Below, one piece after another: positions 1 to 8,162 of a stretch of 64,000 nucleotides of DNA. How positions within the stretch are numbered: the first letter of the stretch is position 1; every line of letters starts with the position of its first letter. This stretch comes from Clostridia bacterium (lineage in GTDB: Bacteria; Bacillota; Clostridia; Oscillospirales; Acutalibacteraceae), in NCBI GenBank assembly GCA_017550625.1, contig JAFZOL010000044.1, positions 1-64,000 of the forward strand, in the 5' to 3' direction. Under the pieces are notes generated by a model that did not search any database, was not told the DNA's origin, and saw only the letters and a program-made list of their open reading frames with translations. Position numbers and translations under genes: made by a program.

Positions 1-263
1 CTCACTTAGGGATTTATATGCCGCAGCGGCGCACTTATTTGCGAAATACTGTGTTGCAGGGGTCGGATATCCGGAGGATATTCCGACCCCTGCGCCTTGT
101 CTTTCACAAAAATTGCATCCGCTGCGGTGCGAAGCAGTTTTTCGCCGGCTTTTTTTGTTCGAACAATCTGAACGGCAGGGGATAATCCTGGCGGATATCC
201 CCTGCCGGACAGGCAGTTCGGGCGGAAAAGAGCGGCGAAGAACCATGTAAATCCCTAAGTGAG
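1..263. mobile_element. MITE-like element with 20-bp terminal inverted repeats and two internal hairpins
   Basis: Positions 1-20 and 244-263 are inverted copies of each other with one mismatch (CTCACTTAGGGATTTA is the shared outer part). Between them are two strong hairpins. One is at about 58-93 (CAGGGGTCGG arm, GGAG loop region). The other is at about 173-206 (GGCAGGGGATA arm). Both share a GGATA(n)TCC / GGATAT(n)CC core around the loop. I see no open reading frame that fits a transposase, so this resembles a non-autonomous element or a structured RNA locus. The window begins exactly at the left repeat, so a target-site duplication cannot be tested and the true left edge may lie outside. 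Confidence 0.55.
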
Positions 264-323
264 GGCGCCTGATCCCGCGTCTTTTTTTATTCTGAAATTC
301 ACACATTCGTCACGTTTCAGCGG

Positions 324-352
324 TTGCAAACGCGCGCGCAATATGTTATACT
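324..352 (+). promoter_or_regulatory. Sigma-A-type promoter for the ChbG-like gene
   Basis: TTGCAA at 324-329, a 17-nt spacer and TATACT at 347-352. The leader is short and carries a small GCCC/GGGC hairpin (367-379) just before the AAAGGAGG ribosome site at 381-388. Confidence 0.7.
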
Positions 353-395
353 GAACATAGCTATATGCCCAAAACGGGCAAAAGGAGGTTTTTCC

Positions 396-1283
396 GTGAG
401 CAAGGCCCAACGAAAGTATCTCATCATCAACGCCGACGACTGCGGCATGTGCCATTCGGCCAACGCCGCCGTGTTCGAGCTGTTCGAGGGAGGGTATCTC
501 AAATCCTCCACAATCATGACGCCCTGCCCCGGCGCCGAAGAGGCGGTGGCGTATGCCGCCCGGCATCCCGAATTCGCGTTCGGCGTGCACCTCACGCACA
601 CCAACGAGTGGCGCGACAAGTGGCCGTGGGGCAGCCTGACCGGCGGCAGGACCCTCGAAAACGAAGAGGGCCGTATGTGGCCCGAGAGCGAGGATTTCGA
701 GAAGCACTGCGACGAGGACGAGGCCATGGCGGAGTCGAAGGCGCAGATCGAGTTCTGCGAGAGCCGGGGCATGAAGCCCTCGCACGTCGATTCGCACATG
801 GGCGCGGTCTACGGCCTCAACGGCCGCTACCTGCTGCTGCCGAAGACCATCAAGCTCTGCGGGCAGAAGGGCTATCCGTTCCGGATGTTCTCAAAGCCCC
901 TCGCGTCCCAGTGCCCGCCCGAAGCGCCGATGGGGCTCTTTAAGTTCATGTGCCGCGTGTCGGGGGCACTCAGCAAGCTGTATAAGGTCCCCATGCCCGA
1001 TTACCTCATCTTCCCCGAGCAGATCGAGACCGGCGAGACCTATGAGGAGTTCAAACGCAACTTCATCGAATACCTGATCCGCATCCCCTACGGCATCAGC
1101 GAGACCTATATCCATCCCGCCCTCGACCTCGGCGAGACCCGCAACATCACGGGCACCTGGCAGCGCCGCTACTGGGAATATCTGATCCTGAAGGACCCCG
1201 AGGTGATCGCCGCCTTCAAGACCCACGGCGTGCATCTCATTTCGTACCGCGACCTCGTGAAGCTCAGGAACGCGGGCGTTTAA
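396..1283 (+). CDS. ChbG/HpnK (YdjC-like) family deacetylase
   Basis: A 295-aa cytoplasmic protein of the YdjC/ChbG fold, whose members remove acetyl groups from N-acetylated sugars or chito-oligosaccharides using a bound divalent metal. Visible family landmarks are INADDCGMC near residue 11 (metal Asp; the usual form is ADDFG), GVHLTHTNEW around 63-72 and HVDSHMG around 129-135 (metal His). The GTG at 396 is chosen because AAAGGAGG lies 7 nt upstream; the upstream in-frame ATG at 324 falls on the promoter. It is the first gene of the cluster. The exact substrate cannot be read from sequence. Confidence 0.82.
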   Translation: MSKAQRKYLIINADDCGMCHSANAAVFELFEGGYLKSSTIMTPCPGAEEAVAYAARHPEFAFGVHLTHTNEWRDKWPWGSLTGGRTLENEEGRMWPESEDFEKHCDEDEAMAESKAQIEFCESRGMKPSHVDSHMGAVYGLNGRYLLLPKTIKLCGQKGYPFRMFSKPLASQCPPEAPMGLFKFMCRVSGALSKLYKVPMPDYLIFPEQIETGETYEEFKRNFIEYLIRIPYGISETYIHPALDLGETRNITGTWQRRYWEYLILKDPEVIAAFKTHGVHLISYRDLVKLRNAGV

Positions 1284-1285
1284 GC

Positions 1286-1442
1286 GGCTGCGCCGCGATG
1301 TGAAATGTGGAATGTGGGATGTGAAATGTCGGAAGGGCTTCGCCCTTACCCATTTTAAATGCCGGCCGCAGGCCCCTTCATCCTACATCCGACGTCTCAC
1401 ATCTCACATTATTTTGTATTTTGTATTTTGCATTTTGCATTC
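1286..1442. repeat. Composite heptamer-repeat element R1
   Basis: A GCGGCTGCGCCGC hairpin (1285-1297) is followed by four tandem 7-mers of the form GTGRRAT (1300-1327), an AAGGGCTTCGCCCTT hairpin (1333-1347), and an inverted arm of degenerate 7-mers (1378-1409, CACATCT-like). A second word, ATTTTGT/ATTTTGC, is then repeated at 1411-1441. It fills the space between two genes and ends just before the ribosome site of the next gene. Confidence 0.8.
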
Positions 1443-1463
1443 CCGGTTGAAAGGAGCAACTCT

Positions 1464-2906
1464 ATGAAACGAACCTTGCTTCGGGCGATCGCCCTTGCCC
1501 TTGTTCTTCTGCTTGCGTTTTCGTCCGTCGGCTTCGCCTATGAAAAGGACGAAGTCAAACGCGTGTCCTGCTCCGTCTACGGCGACGGGGCCACCGGCAG
1601 GGGCTTTTGCTGGTTCACCGAGGGCAAAACGAACGCCGACCTCGATCTCATCGAGTCCGCGCGCTTTACCGGCTCCTTCGACGGGGCGAAGGCCTATGCG
1701 GGCGAAACGACCCGGTACCGCAGTCAGTATTCCCATCAGGTCGCCGTGACCGACCTGCAGCCCGGCACCGCCTACACCTACCGCGTGGGCGACCGCGCCG
1801 CCGGCGTGTGGAGCGAGGCGTGCACGTTCGTCACCGACGACCGCGACGATACGCTTTCGTTCATCACGATCGCCGACGTGCAGGCCGGCAGCCTTGAAGA
1901 TTTCACCCACGCCGCCGAAACGCTCGCGGGCGCGGTCGAAACCCTGCCCGGAGCCGAGTTCATCGTGAACCTCGGCGACTACGTCAACGACAACACCAAC
2001 GACGAGTGGGACTGGTATTTCGAGGCGTTCAAAGCCTATAACGACGCCTACACCGGCGTGCCGGTCGCGGGCAACCACGACGGCAACATCACGAACAAGC
2101 TGAATACATTCTGCTTCCGTAACACCTTTTGCCTCGACAAGACGGACAACCGCTCGCTCGAGGGCGTGTATTATTCCTTCGACTGGGGCAACGCCCACTT
2201 CGCGGTGCTCAACACCAACGACATGTACCCCATGAGCCAGGCGCAGAAGAACTGGCTCAGAAACGACATGAACGCCTCCGCCGCGACGTGGAAGATCCTG
2301 CTCATGCACCGCTCGCTCTACTCGGCCGGCAAGAACATCAATAAGCCCGACACGATCGTCATGCGCGACGTGCTGCTGCCGATCATCGACGAGCTGAAGA
2401 TCGACGTGGTGCTCTCGGGCCACGACCACATGTACCTGCGCACCGATTTCCTCAAGGACGACGCCCGCGTCGGCGTTTCTTACGTCACCGAGGCCTTCGG
2501 CGGCGAAGAGACGACGTTCGCCGTGGACCCCGACGGCACCGTTTATGCCCTGCCCTCCACGGCGGGCACGAAGCGCTACGCCGTGAACGAGGACGCGATC
2601 GCCCCCATCCTTGAGGTGGCCGAGGTCGCCGAAACCACGCGCGACCGCGGCGGGTGCTTTGCCACCGTCGAGATCGAGGGCGGCAGGCTCGTATACAAAG
2701 CCTATCTCGTGGACGACGACACGCGGGAGATCACCGAGATCGACCGCTTCGCGATCAAAAAGACGGCGTCCGGAACCCCCGGCGGGCGCACCCGCGACCA
2801 GTCCTTCTTCTCGAGCGTCTATTCCTCCGGCGTGAACTTCATCGTCGCGATCGTAAAGATGCTCGTCAGTTACCTGAAACTCCTCGCGCAGGTCGTTGCG
2901 AAATGA
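1464..2906 (+). CDS. Secreted metallophosphoesterase, purple-acid-phosphatase-like
   Basis: A 480-aa protein with an N-terminal signal peptide (about residues 1-25, ending FSSVGFA). A fibronectin-like N-terminal region of the purple acid phosphatase type follows (LQPGTAYTYRVGD). The calcineurin-like phosphoesterase core shows IADVQ, VNLGDYVND, AGNHDG, LLMHRSLYSAG and LSGHDHMYL, which supply the metal-binding Asp, Asn and His residues. The C-terminus ends in an amphipathic stretch (NFIVAIVKMLVSYLKLLA). The ATG at 1464 has AAGGAG 8 nt upstream. It is likely an exported phosphomonoesterase or phosphodiesterase; the substrate is unknown. It is the first gene after repeat R1 and is followed 32 nt later by the DUF3737 gene. 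Confidence 0.83.
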   Translation: MKRTLLRAIALALVLLLAFSSVGFAYEKDEVKRVSCSVYGDGATGRGFCWFTEGKTNADLDLIESARFTGSFDGAKAYAGETTRYRSQYSHQVAVTDLQPGTAYTYRVGDRAAGVWSEACTFVTDDRDDTLSFITIADVQAGSLEDFTHAAETLAGAVETLPGAEFIVNLGDYVNDNTNDEWDWYFEAFKAYNDAYTGVPVAGNHDGNITNKLNTFCFRNTFCLDKTDNRSLEGVYYSFDWGNAHFAVLNTNDMYPMSQAQKNWLRNDMNASAATWKILLMHRSLYSAGKNINKPDTIVMRDVLLPIIDELKIDVVLSGHDHMYLRTDFLKDDARVGVSYVTEAFGGEETTFAVDPDGTVYALPSTAGTKRYAVNEDAIAPILEVAEVAETTRDRGGCFATVEIEGGRLVYKAYLVDDDTREITEIDRFAIKKTASGTPGGRTRDQSFFSSVYSSGVNFIVAIVKMLVSYLKLLAQVVAK

Positions 2907-2938
2907 CCTGCATCAATGAAACGAAAGGGGGATCCCCC

Positions 2939-3784
2939 ATGACCGAGATCTCCAACCGCAAATTCACGGGCGAGCGCGCGTGCTTCGGCACGGCCGGCGC
3001 GCATTTTACCGACTGCGTCTTCGAAGACGGCGAGTCGCCGCTCAAAGAGAGCCGCGACCTCGTCCTCACCGGCTGCGCCTTCCGCTGGAAGTATCCGCTG
3101 TGGTACTGCAAAAACGTTGTCTGCGACGGCACCCACTGGTTCGAGATCGCGCGCGCGGGCGTGTGGTACACCGAAAACGTCACGGTGAAAAACGCCGTGA
3201 TCCAGGGGCCGAAGAACTTTCGCCGCTGCCGGGGCGTCACGCTCGAAAACGTCGATATCACGAACGCGCAGGAGACCCTTTGGACCTGCAAAGACGTGTC
3301 GCTCAAAAACGTGAGCGCCGTCGGCGCGTATTTCGGCATGAACAGCGAAAACGTCACGGTCGAAAACCTGCGGCTCGACGGCAACTACTGCTTCGACGGG
3401 GCGAAGAACGTCACGGTGAAAAACAGCGTGTTCCTGTCGAAGGACGCGTTCTGGAACACCGAAAACGTCACGGTCGAAAATAGCTATCTCTGCGGCGAAT
3501 ACCTCGGCTGGAATGCGAAAAACCTCACGTTCGTCAACTGCACGATCGAGAGCCTGCAGGGGCTGTGCTACATCGAGGCGCTGCGCCTTGTCAACTGCAA
3601 GCTCCTGAACACGACGCTCGCGTTCGAATATTCCGACGTGGACGCCGACATCATTACCGGCGTCGACTCGGTCATCAACCCCCGCTCGGGGCGCATCTCG
3701 GCCGAATACATCGGCGAGCTCATTCTCGAAAAGGACAAGATCGACCCGTCGAAGACGGTGTTCACACTGAGGTACACGAAATGA
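2939..3784 (+). CDS. DUF3737 family right-handed beta-helix protein
   Basis: A 281-aa protein made largely of short beta-helix coils, seen as repeats of the type ENVTVKN, KDVSLKN and KNVTVKN about every 20 residues between residues 60 and 210. This matches the DUF3737 family, which is common in Firmicutes and has no known reaction. No signal peptide is visible. The start at 2939 is chosen because AAAGGGGG precedes it; an in-frame ATG at 2903 overlapping the previous stop is possible. The stop overlaps the start of the aminotransferase gene (ATGA), so the two are translationally coupled. Confidence 0.8.
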   Translation: MTEISNRKFTGERACFGTAGAHFTDCVFEDGESPLKESRDLVLTGCAFRWKYPLWYCKNVVCDGTHWFEIARAGVWYTENVTVKNAVIQGPKNFRRCRGVTLENVDITNAQETLWTCKDVSLKNVSAVGAYFGMNSENVTVENLRLDGNYCFDGAKNVTVKNSVFLSKDAFWNTENVTVENSYLCGEYLGWNAKNLTFVNCTIESLQGLCYIEALRLVNCKLLNTTLAFEYSDVDADIITGVDSVINPRSGRISAEYIGELILEKDKIDPSKTVFTLRYTK

Positions 3785-4944
3785 TCGAATGGTTTGAAAA
3801 CCTCCCAAACCGCCGCCGCGTCGGGGCGGTGAAATGGGCCGTCAGCGAAAACGAGCTGCCCATGTGGGTGGCGGACATGGATTTCCCGGCCCCGCCCGCC
3901 GTGCAAAAAGCCCTTGAAAACAGGGTCGCGCACGGCGTGTTCGGCTATTCCGATATCCCGCCGGAATGGAACGCCGCCTACGTCAACTGGTGGCGCCGCC
4001 GCCACGGCTTCACGATGGCCCCCGAAAAGCTGGTCTTCGTCACCGGCGTCGTCCCGGCCGTCTCCACGGCCGTGCGCAAGCTCACCACGCCCGCCGAAAA
4101 GGTCGTGGTGCTCACGCCTGTCTACAACATTTTCTTCAACAGTATCCTGAACAACGGGCGCGTGCCCGTCGAGGTGCCGCTCATATTCGACGGCGACCGC
4201 TGGGATATCGATTTCCCGGCGCTCGACAAGGCGCTCTCTGACCCCAACGTCACGCTGCTCATCTTCTGCAACCCCCAGAACCCCGTGGGACGCATCTGGA
4301 CGGCCGAAGAGCTCAAAAAGGTCGGCGAACTCTGCCGGAAACACGGCGTGACCGTCGTTTCGGACGAGATCCACTGCGATATCGCCGAGCCCGGCAAGGC
4401 TTACGTCCCCTTCGCCTCGGTCAGCGAAACGAACGCGGATATCGCCGTCACCTGCCTCGCGCCCACCAAGTGCTTCAACCTCGCGGGCCTCGGCACCGCA
4501 GCCGTCTACGCCGACAACGATCTGCTGTACCGGCGCATGCGCCGCGCGCTCAACACCGACGAGGTGGCCGAGCCCAACGCCTTTTCGGTCGAGGCGACCC
4601 TTGCCGCGTTCAACGAAAGCGAAGCGTGGCTCGACGAAATGAACGCCTACGTGGCCGAAAACCGCCGCTTCGCCGAGAATTATATCAAAGAACACATCCC
4701 GTCGCTCAATGCCCCGCACGCCGAGGCCACCTATCTCATGTGGATCGACTGCGCCGCCGTCACGGCGGACGCCGCCGCGTTCTGCAAAGAGCTTCGGGAA
4801 CAGACGGGGCTTTTCCTCAACGCCGGGAACGCCTACGGCAAAACGGGCGAGACCTTCGTCCGCCTGAACCTCGCCACCTCCCGCAAAAACGTGGAGGACG
4901 GCTTAAAGCGGCTCAACCGCTTCGTCAACGGAATCGAAAGGTGA
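3781..4944 (+). CDS. MalY/PatB-type PLP-dependent aminotransferase (putative C-S lyase)
   Basis: A 387-aa fold-type I PLP enzyme. MWVADMDFPAPPAV near the N-terminus is typical of the MalY/PatB (cystathionine beta-lyase-like) branch. Other motifs are CNPQNPVGRIW (about 163-173), SDEIHCD with the PLP ring Asp (D195), and LAPTKCFNLAG with the Schiff-base Lys (K230). Family members cleave C-S bonds of cystathionine or cysteine conjugates, or act as aminotransferases; which applies here is not decided by sequence. The ATG at 3781 overlaps the DUF3737 stop, and the next gene begins 4 nt after this one. Confidence 0.87.
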   Translation: MIEWFENLPNRRRVGAVKWAVSENELPMWVADMDFPAPPAVQKALENRVAHGVFGYSDIPPEWNAAYVNWWRRRHGFTMAPEKLVFVTGVVPAVSTAVRKLTTPAEKVVVLTPVYNIFFNSILNNGRVPVEVPLIFDGDRWDIDFPALDKALSDPNVTLLIFCNPQNPVGRIWTAEELKKVGELCRKHGVTVVSDEIHCDIAEPGKAYVPFASVSETNADIAVTCLAPTKCFNLAGLGTAAVYADNDLLYRRMRRALNTDEVAEPNAFSVEATLAAFNESEAWLDEMNAYVAENRRFAENYIKEHIPSLNAPHAEATYLMWIDCAAVTADAAAFCKELREQTGLFLNAGNAYGKTGETFVRLNLATSRKNVEDGLKRLNRFVNGIER

Positions 4945-4948
4945 TCGC

Positions 4949-7900
4949 ATGAAACGCATATCCCATATCCTCATCACCTTGGCGCTCTTCGCGCTGCTCA
5001 TCGGGTGCCTGTCGCTCACGGCCGTCGCGGTGCCTCCCGCCCCCGGCTCCGGCTGGGAGAAGGGGACCGCCTGCCGCTCCTGCGCCGCCGATACCCTCGT
5101 CACGCTCGACAGCCTGCCCGCCTCGCGGTCCGCTTCGGAGCCGCGCTGCGCGCCCGCCGCGGACGAACAAAAGACCATCCCGCTGCTCACGCTCGTGATC
5201 GGATTTTCCGATATGCCCTACGAAACGGGGTTCGACTGGAACGCCTCGGTCTTCTCGGGCAGCCGCTCGCTTGAGGCGTATTATACCGATATGTCGGACG
5301 GGCAGTTCACGTTCACGCCGATCGCCGAGACCTCGGCTTACGGCGTCGGCGGCAACGGCAATACCGCCGACCGCGCGAACGACGGCGTGGTGCACGTTTC
5401 GCTCGATATGCCGCACGGCGACTGGACCCTCGAGTATGCCGACAGCGCTACCGAGTACGCCGAGAATCACGCGATGGTCAAGGCGTTTGCCGACGCGGTG
5501 ACGGCGGCGGACGACTATGTGGATTTCGCCGCTTATGACCGTAGCGGCGACGGTGTGATCACCACCGACGAAATGGCGCTCGCCTTCGTGGTCGCCGGGT
5601 GGGAGGCCGCCTACGGCAATGCCCTCACTATGGGCGCAAACTATTATATCTGGTCCCACGCGTGGGATCTTGTCAGCGGCTGCTATTTTTACGGCGGCAG
5701 TGAGGTGAAGGTCCCGAAGCCCGACGGGATCATGGTATCGAATTACATCGCGATCGCCGAACGCCTTCAGGAGGACGAACAGGAGCCCATCTGCGTGCTC
5801 GCGCACGAGCTCGGGCATTACCTCGGCCTGCCGGACCTTTACGATACCGGCTACAGCACCTCCAGCGCCTGGAGCGACTACGACGTGTCTTATCTCAGCG
5901 TGATGTGCTCCGGCTCGTGGGGCTATGATCTGGTCGACGGCGACTATATCTACGTGCCCTTCTCCTTTGATATCTGGAGCAAGGTCATGCTCGGCTGGGT
6001 CACGCCCGTCACGGCCGAAAACGACGCGTCCTATACGCTCGCCGCGGGCGAGGCGCTGAAGATCGGCACCGGGCGCGCGGACGAATACTATCTGGTCGAA
6101 AACCGCCGCTTCACCGGCTGGGACGCCGGCATGGCCCTTGAATATGACGGGACCTCGGACGGCCTCGTGATCTGGCATATCGACAACGGCGTCTATCAGA
6201 ACTACGTCGGCGGCAACACGGTCAACAACACCAACCACCGCCCCGCCGTGATGCCGCTGTATCCCGAAACGGTCGGCAAGACCTATACCTATATCGGCGA
6301 CGCCGGCAAAGTGCTGCTGAACAGGCCCTTCTATGACCGGGCGATCTGGCAGGGCGGCCCCGGCATTTCGCTCGGCAAAAGCCTCGATCTGCCGCTCTAC
6401 GGCGCCGGTTCCAACGCGGACAAGCGCGCTTCGCGCACGTTGTCCGGCGTCAGGCTCACGTTCACGTGCGACACGGCCGACGTTATGACGCTGATGATCG
6501 GCGACCCCGCCGGTGCGGAGGAGCACACGCTCGAGCCCGTCCCCGAGGTGCCCGCCACCTGCGTGGACCCCGGCGTGCGCGCGCATTACGTCTGCACCGA
6601 CTGCGGCAAACGCTTTCTCGATTCCGCCGGCACGATCGAAGCGTCCGACGAAGATCTGGTCCTCCCGCCCACGGGCGTGCATACCTACGAGACCTGGACC
6701 GTGGTCTCCGCGCCCACCTGCACCGAAGCGGGCAGCGAAACGTCGGTCTGCGCCGTCTGCGGCGCCGGAACGGCCCGCGCCGTCGATCCGCTCGACCACG
6801 ATTATGTCGACCACGAAGCACAAACGCCGAACTGCACGTATCCCGGCTGGAACGCGTACCAAACCTGTTCGCGCTGCGACTACACGACTTATAAAGAGCT
6901 TCCCCCCGACCCGGACGCCCACGTGCTCAATGTGATCGTCGTTCCGCCCACCTGCACCGAAGGGGGCTATACCGAATACCTGTGCCGATACTGCAAATAC
7001 GGCTGCACGGGCGGCGAGACCGAGCCCCTCGGGCACGATTACGTCGACCACGAAGCGGAGGCCCCGACCTGCACCGCCCCGGGCTCCTACGCCTACCGGA
7101 CCTGCTCGCGCTGCGACTACACGACCTACGAGGCGATCCCCGCTCTCGGGCACGACTATATCGACCACGCCGCGCAGAGACCCACATGCACCGAACCCGG
7201 CTGGGACGCTTATCAAACCTGCTCCCGCTGCGACTACACGAGTTACGAAGAAATACCTTTGCTCGGGCACGACTATGTCGACCACGCGGCGCAGGCTCCC
7301 ACCTGTTCCGCGGTTGGATGGGCAGCCTATCAGACCTGCTCGCGCTGTGACTACACGACCTATAAAGAGATCCCGCGCGACCCGAACGCCCACGTGTTCA
7401 ACGTCACGGTCTACGAGCCCACCTGCGTCGACGAAGGCTACACCTCCTACGCCTGCAAATACTGCAGATACGGGTATTCAGACGACATCGTGAAGCCCCT
7501 CGGTCACGACTATGTCGACCACGCGGCGCAGGAACCCACCTGCACCGAGCCGGGCTGGAACGCCTATCAGACCTGCTCGCGCTGCGAGTATACGACGTAT
7601 GCTGAGATTCCGGCCACCGGCAGGCACACCTTCGGCGACTGGATCGTGACGACCGAACCCACCTGCGTGAACAAGGGCGTTGAGACCCGCACTTGCACCG
7701 TCTGCAAGACCGCAGCCGAGACCCGCGAGGTCAAAGCGACCGGGATTCATTCCTACGGCGAGTGGACCGTCACGACGCCGGCGACGACGGAGAAAGAGGG
7801 CGAAGAGACCCGCACCTGCCCGGTTTGCGGGGCGACCGAGACGCGCGTGATCCCGAAGCTGCAGAACCCCGACAATCCGGATAACCCCGATAACCCCGAT

Positions 7901-8143
7901 AACCCCGACAATCCCGATGATCCCGCCCTGGACATCGGCGACATCGACCGCGACGGCAACGTGACCGCCGCCGACGCCCGCCTCGCGCTGCGGGCGGCCG
8001 TCGGCCTCGAAACCTTCACCCCCGCCGAGACCGACCTTGCCGACGCCGACCGCGACGGCAGGATCACGGCGGCCGACGCGCGGATGATCCTGCGCGCCGC
8101 CGTGGGGCTCGAGGACCGCAGAGAATGGCTCAAAATAACCTGA
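4949..8143 (+). CDS. Secreted M6-like metalloprotease with Cys-pair repeats and C-terminal dockerin-like domain
   Basis: A 1064-aa exported protein with a signal peptide at about 1-28. The peptidase region resembles M6 (immune inhibitor A type), with the zinc motif HELGHYLGLPDLYD beginning at H286 and the catalytic Glu at 287. An EF-hand-like segment DRSGDGVITTDE lies near residue 194. From about residue 525 to 970 there are 11 repeats of roughly 30-45 residues, each with a PTC..G start and a CxxC pair (SRCDYTTY and similar). A PDN-rich linker follows. The C-terminus carries two Ca-binding dockerin-type halves (DIDRDGNVTAADARLALRAA and DADRDGRITAADARMILRAA). It is in an operon with its paralogue 19 nt downstream. 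It probably degrades extracellular protein; the target is unknown. Confidence 0.85.
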   Translation: MKRISHILITLALFALLIGCLSLTAVAVPPAPGSGWEKGTACRSCAADTLVTLDSLPASRSASEPRCAPAADEQKTIPLLTLVIGFSDMPYETGFDWNASVFSGSRSLEAYYTDMSDGQFTFTPIAETSAYGVGGNGNTADRANDGVVHVSLDMPHGDWTLEYADSATEYAENHAMVKAFADAVTAADDYVDFAAYDRSGDGVITTDEMALAFVVAGWEAAYGNALTMGANYYIWSHAWDLVSGCYFYGGSEVKVPKPDGIMVSNYIAIAERLQEDEQEPICVLAHELGHYLGLPDLYDTGYSTSSAWSDYDVSYLSVMCSGSWGYDLVDGDYIYVPFSFDIWSKVMLGWVTPVTAENDASYTLAAGEALKIGTGRADEYYLVENRRFTGWDAGMALEYDGTSDGLVIWHIDNGVYQNYVGGNTVNNTNHRPAVMPLYPETVGKTYTYIGDAGKVLLNRPFYDRAIWQGGPGISLGKSLDLPLYGAGSNADKRASRTLSGVRLTFTCDTADVMTLMIGDPAGAEEHTLEPVPEVPATCVDPGVRAHYVCTDCGKRFLDSAGTIEASDEDLVLPPTGVHTYETWTVVSAPTCTEAGSETSVCAVCGAGTARAVDPLDHDYVDHEAQTPNCTYPGWNAYQTCSRCDYTTYKELPPDPDAHVLNVIVVPPTCTEGGYTEYLCRYCKYGCTGGETEPLGHDYVDHEAEAPTCTAPGSYAYRTCSRCDYTTYEAIPALGHDYIDHAAQRPTCTEPGWDAYQTCSRCDYTSYEEIPLLGHDYVDHAAQAPTCSAVGWAAYQTCSRCDYTTYKEIPRDPNAHVFNVTVYEPTCVDEGYTSYACKYCRYGYSDDIVKPLGHDYVDHAAQEPTCTEPGWNAYQTCSRCEYTTYAEIPATGRHTFGDWIVTTEPTCVNKGVETRTCTVCKTAAETREVKATGIHSYGEWTVTTPATTEKEGEETRTCPVCGATETRVIPKLQNPDNPDNPDNPDNPDNPDDPALDIGDIDRDGNVTAADARLALRAAVGLETFTPAETDLADADRDGRITAADARMILRAAVGLEDRREWLKIT

Positions 8144-8162
8144 TATAAAGAAAGGTGATTGT

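Noticed and set aside
891..1235. Long minus-strand open frames opposite GC-rich genes throughout the window
   Set aside because: They mirror codon bias of the real plus-strand genes, lack ribosome sites and family motifs, and overlap well-supported genes.
7867..7924. Tandem AACCCCGAT units considered as an intergenic repeat
   Set aside because: They lie inside the protease gene and encode the PDN linker before the dockerin.
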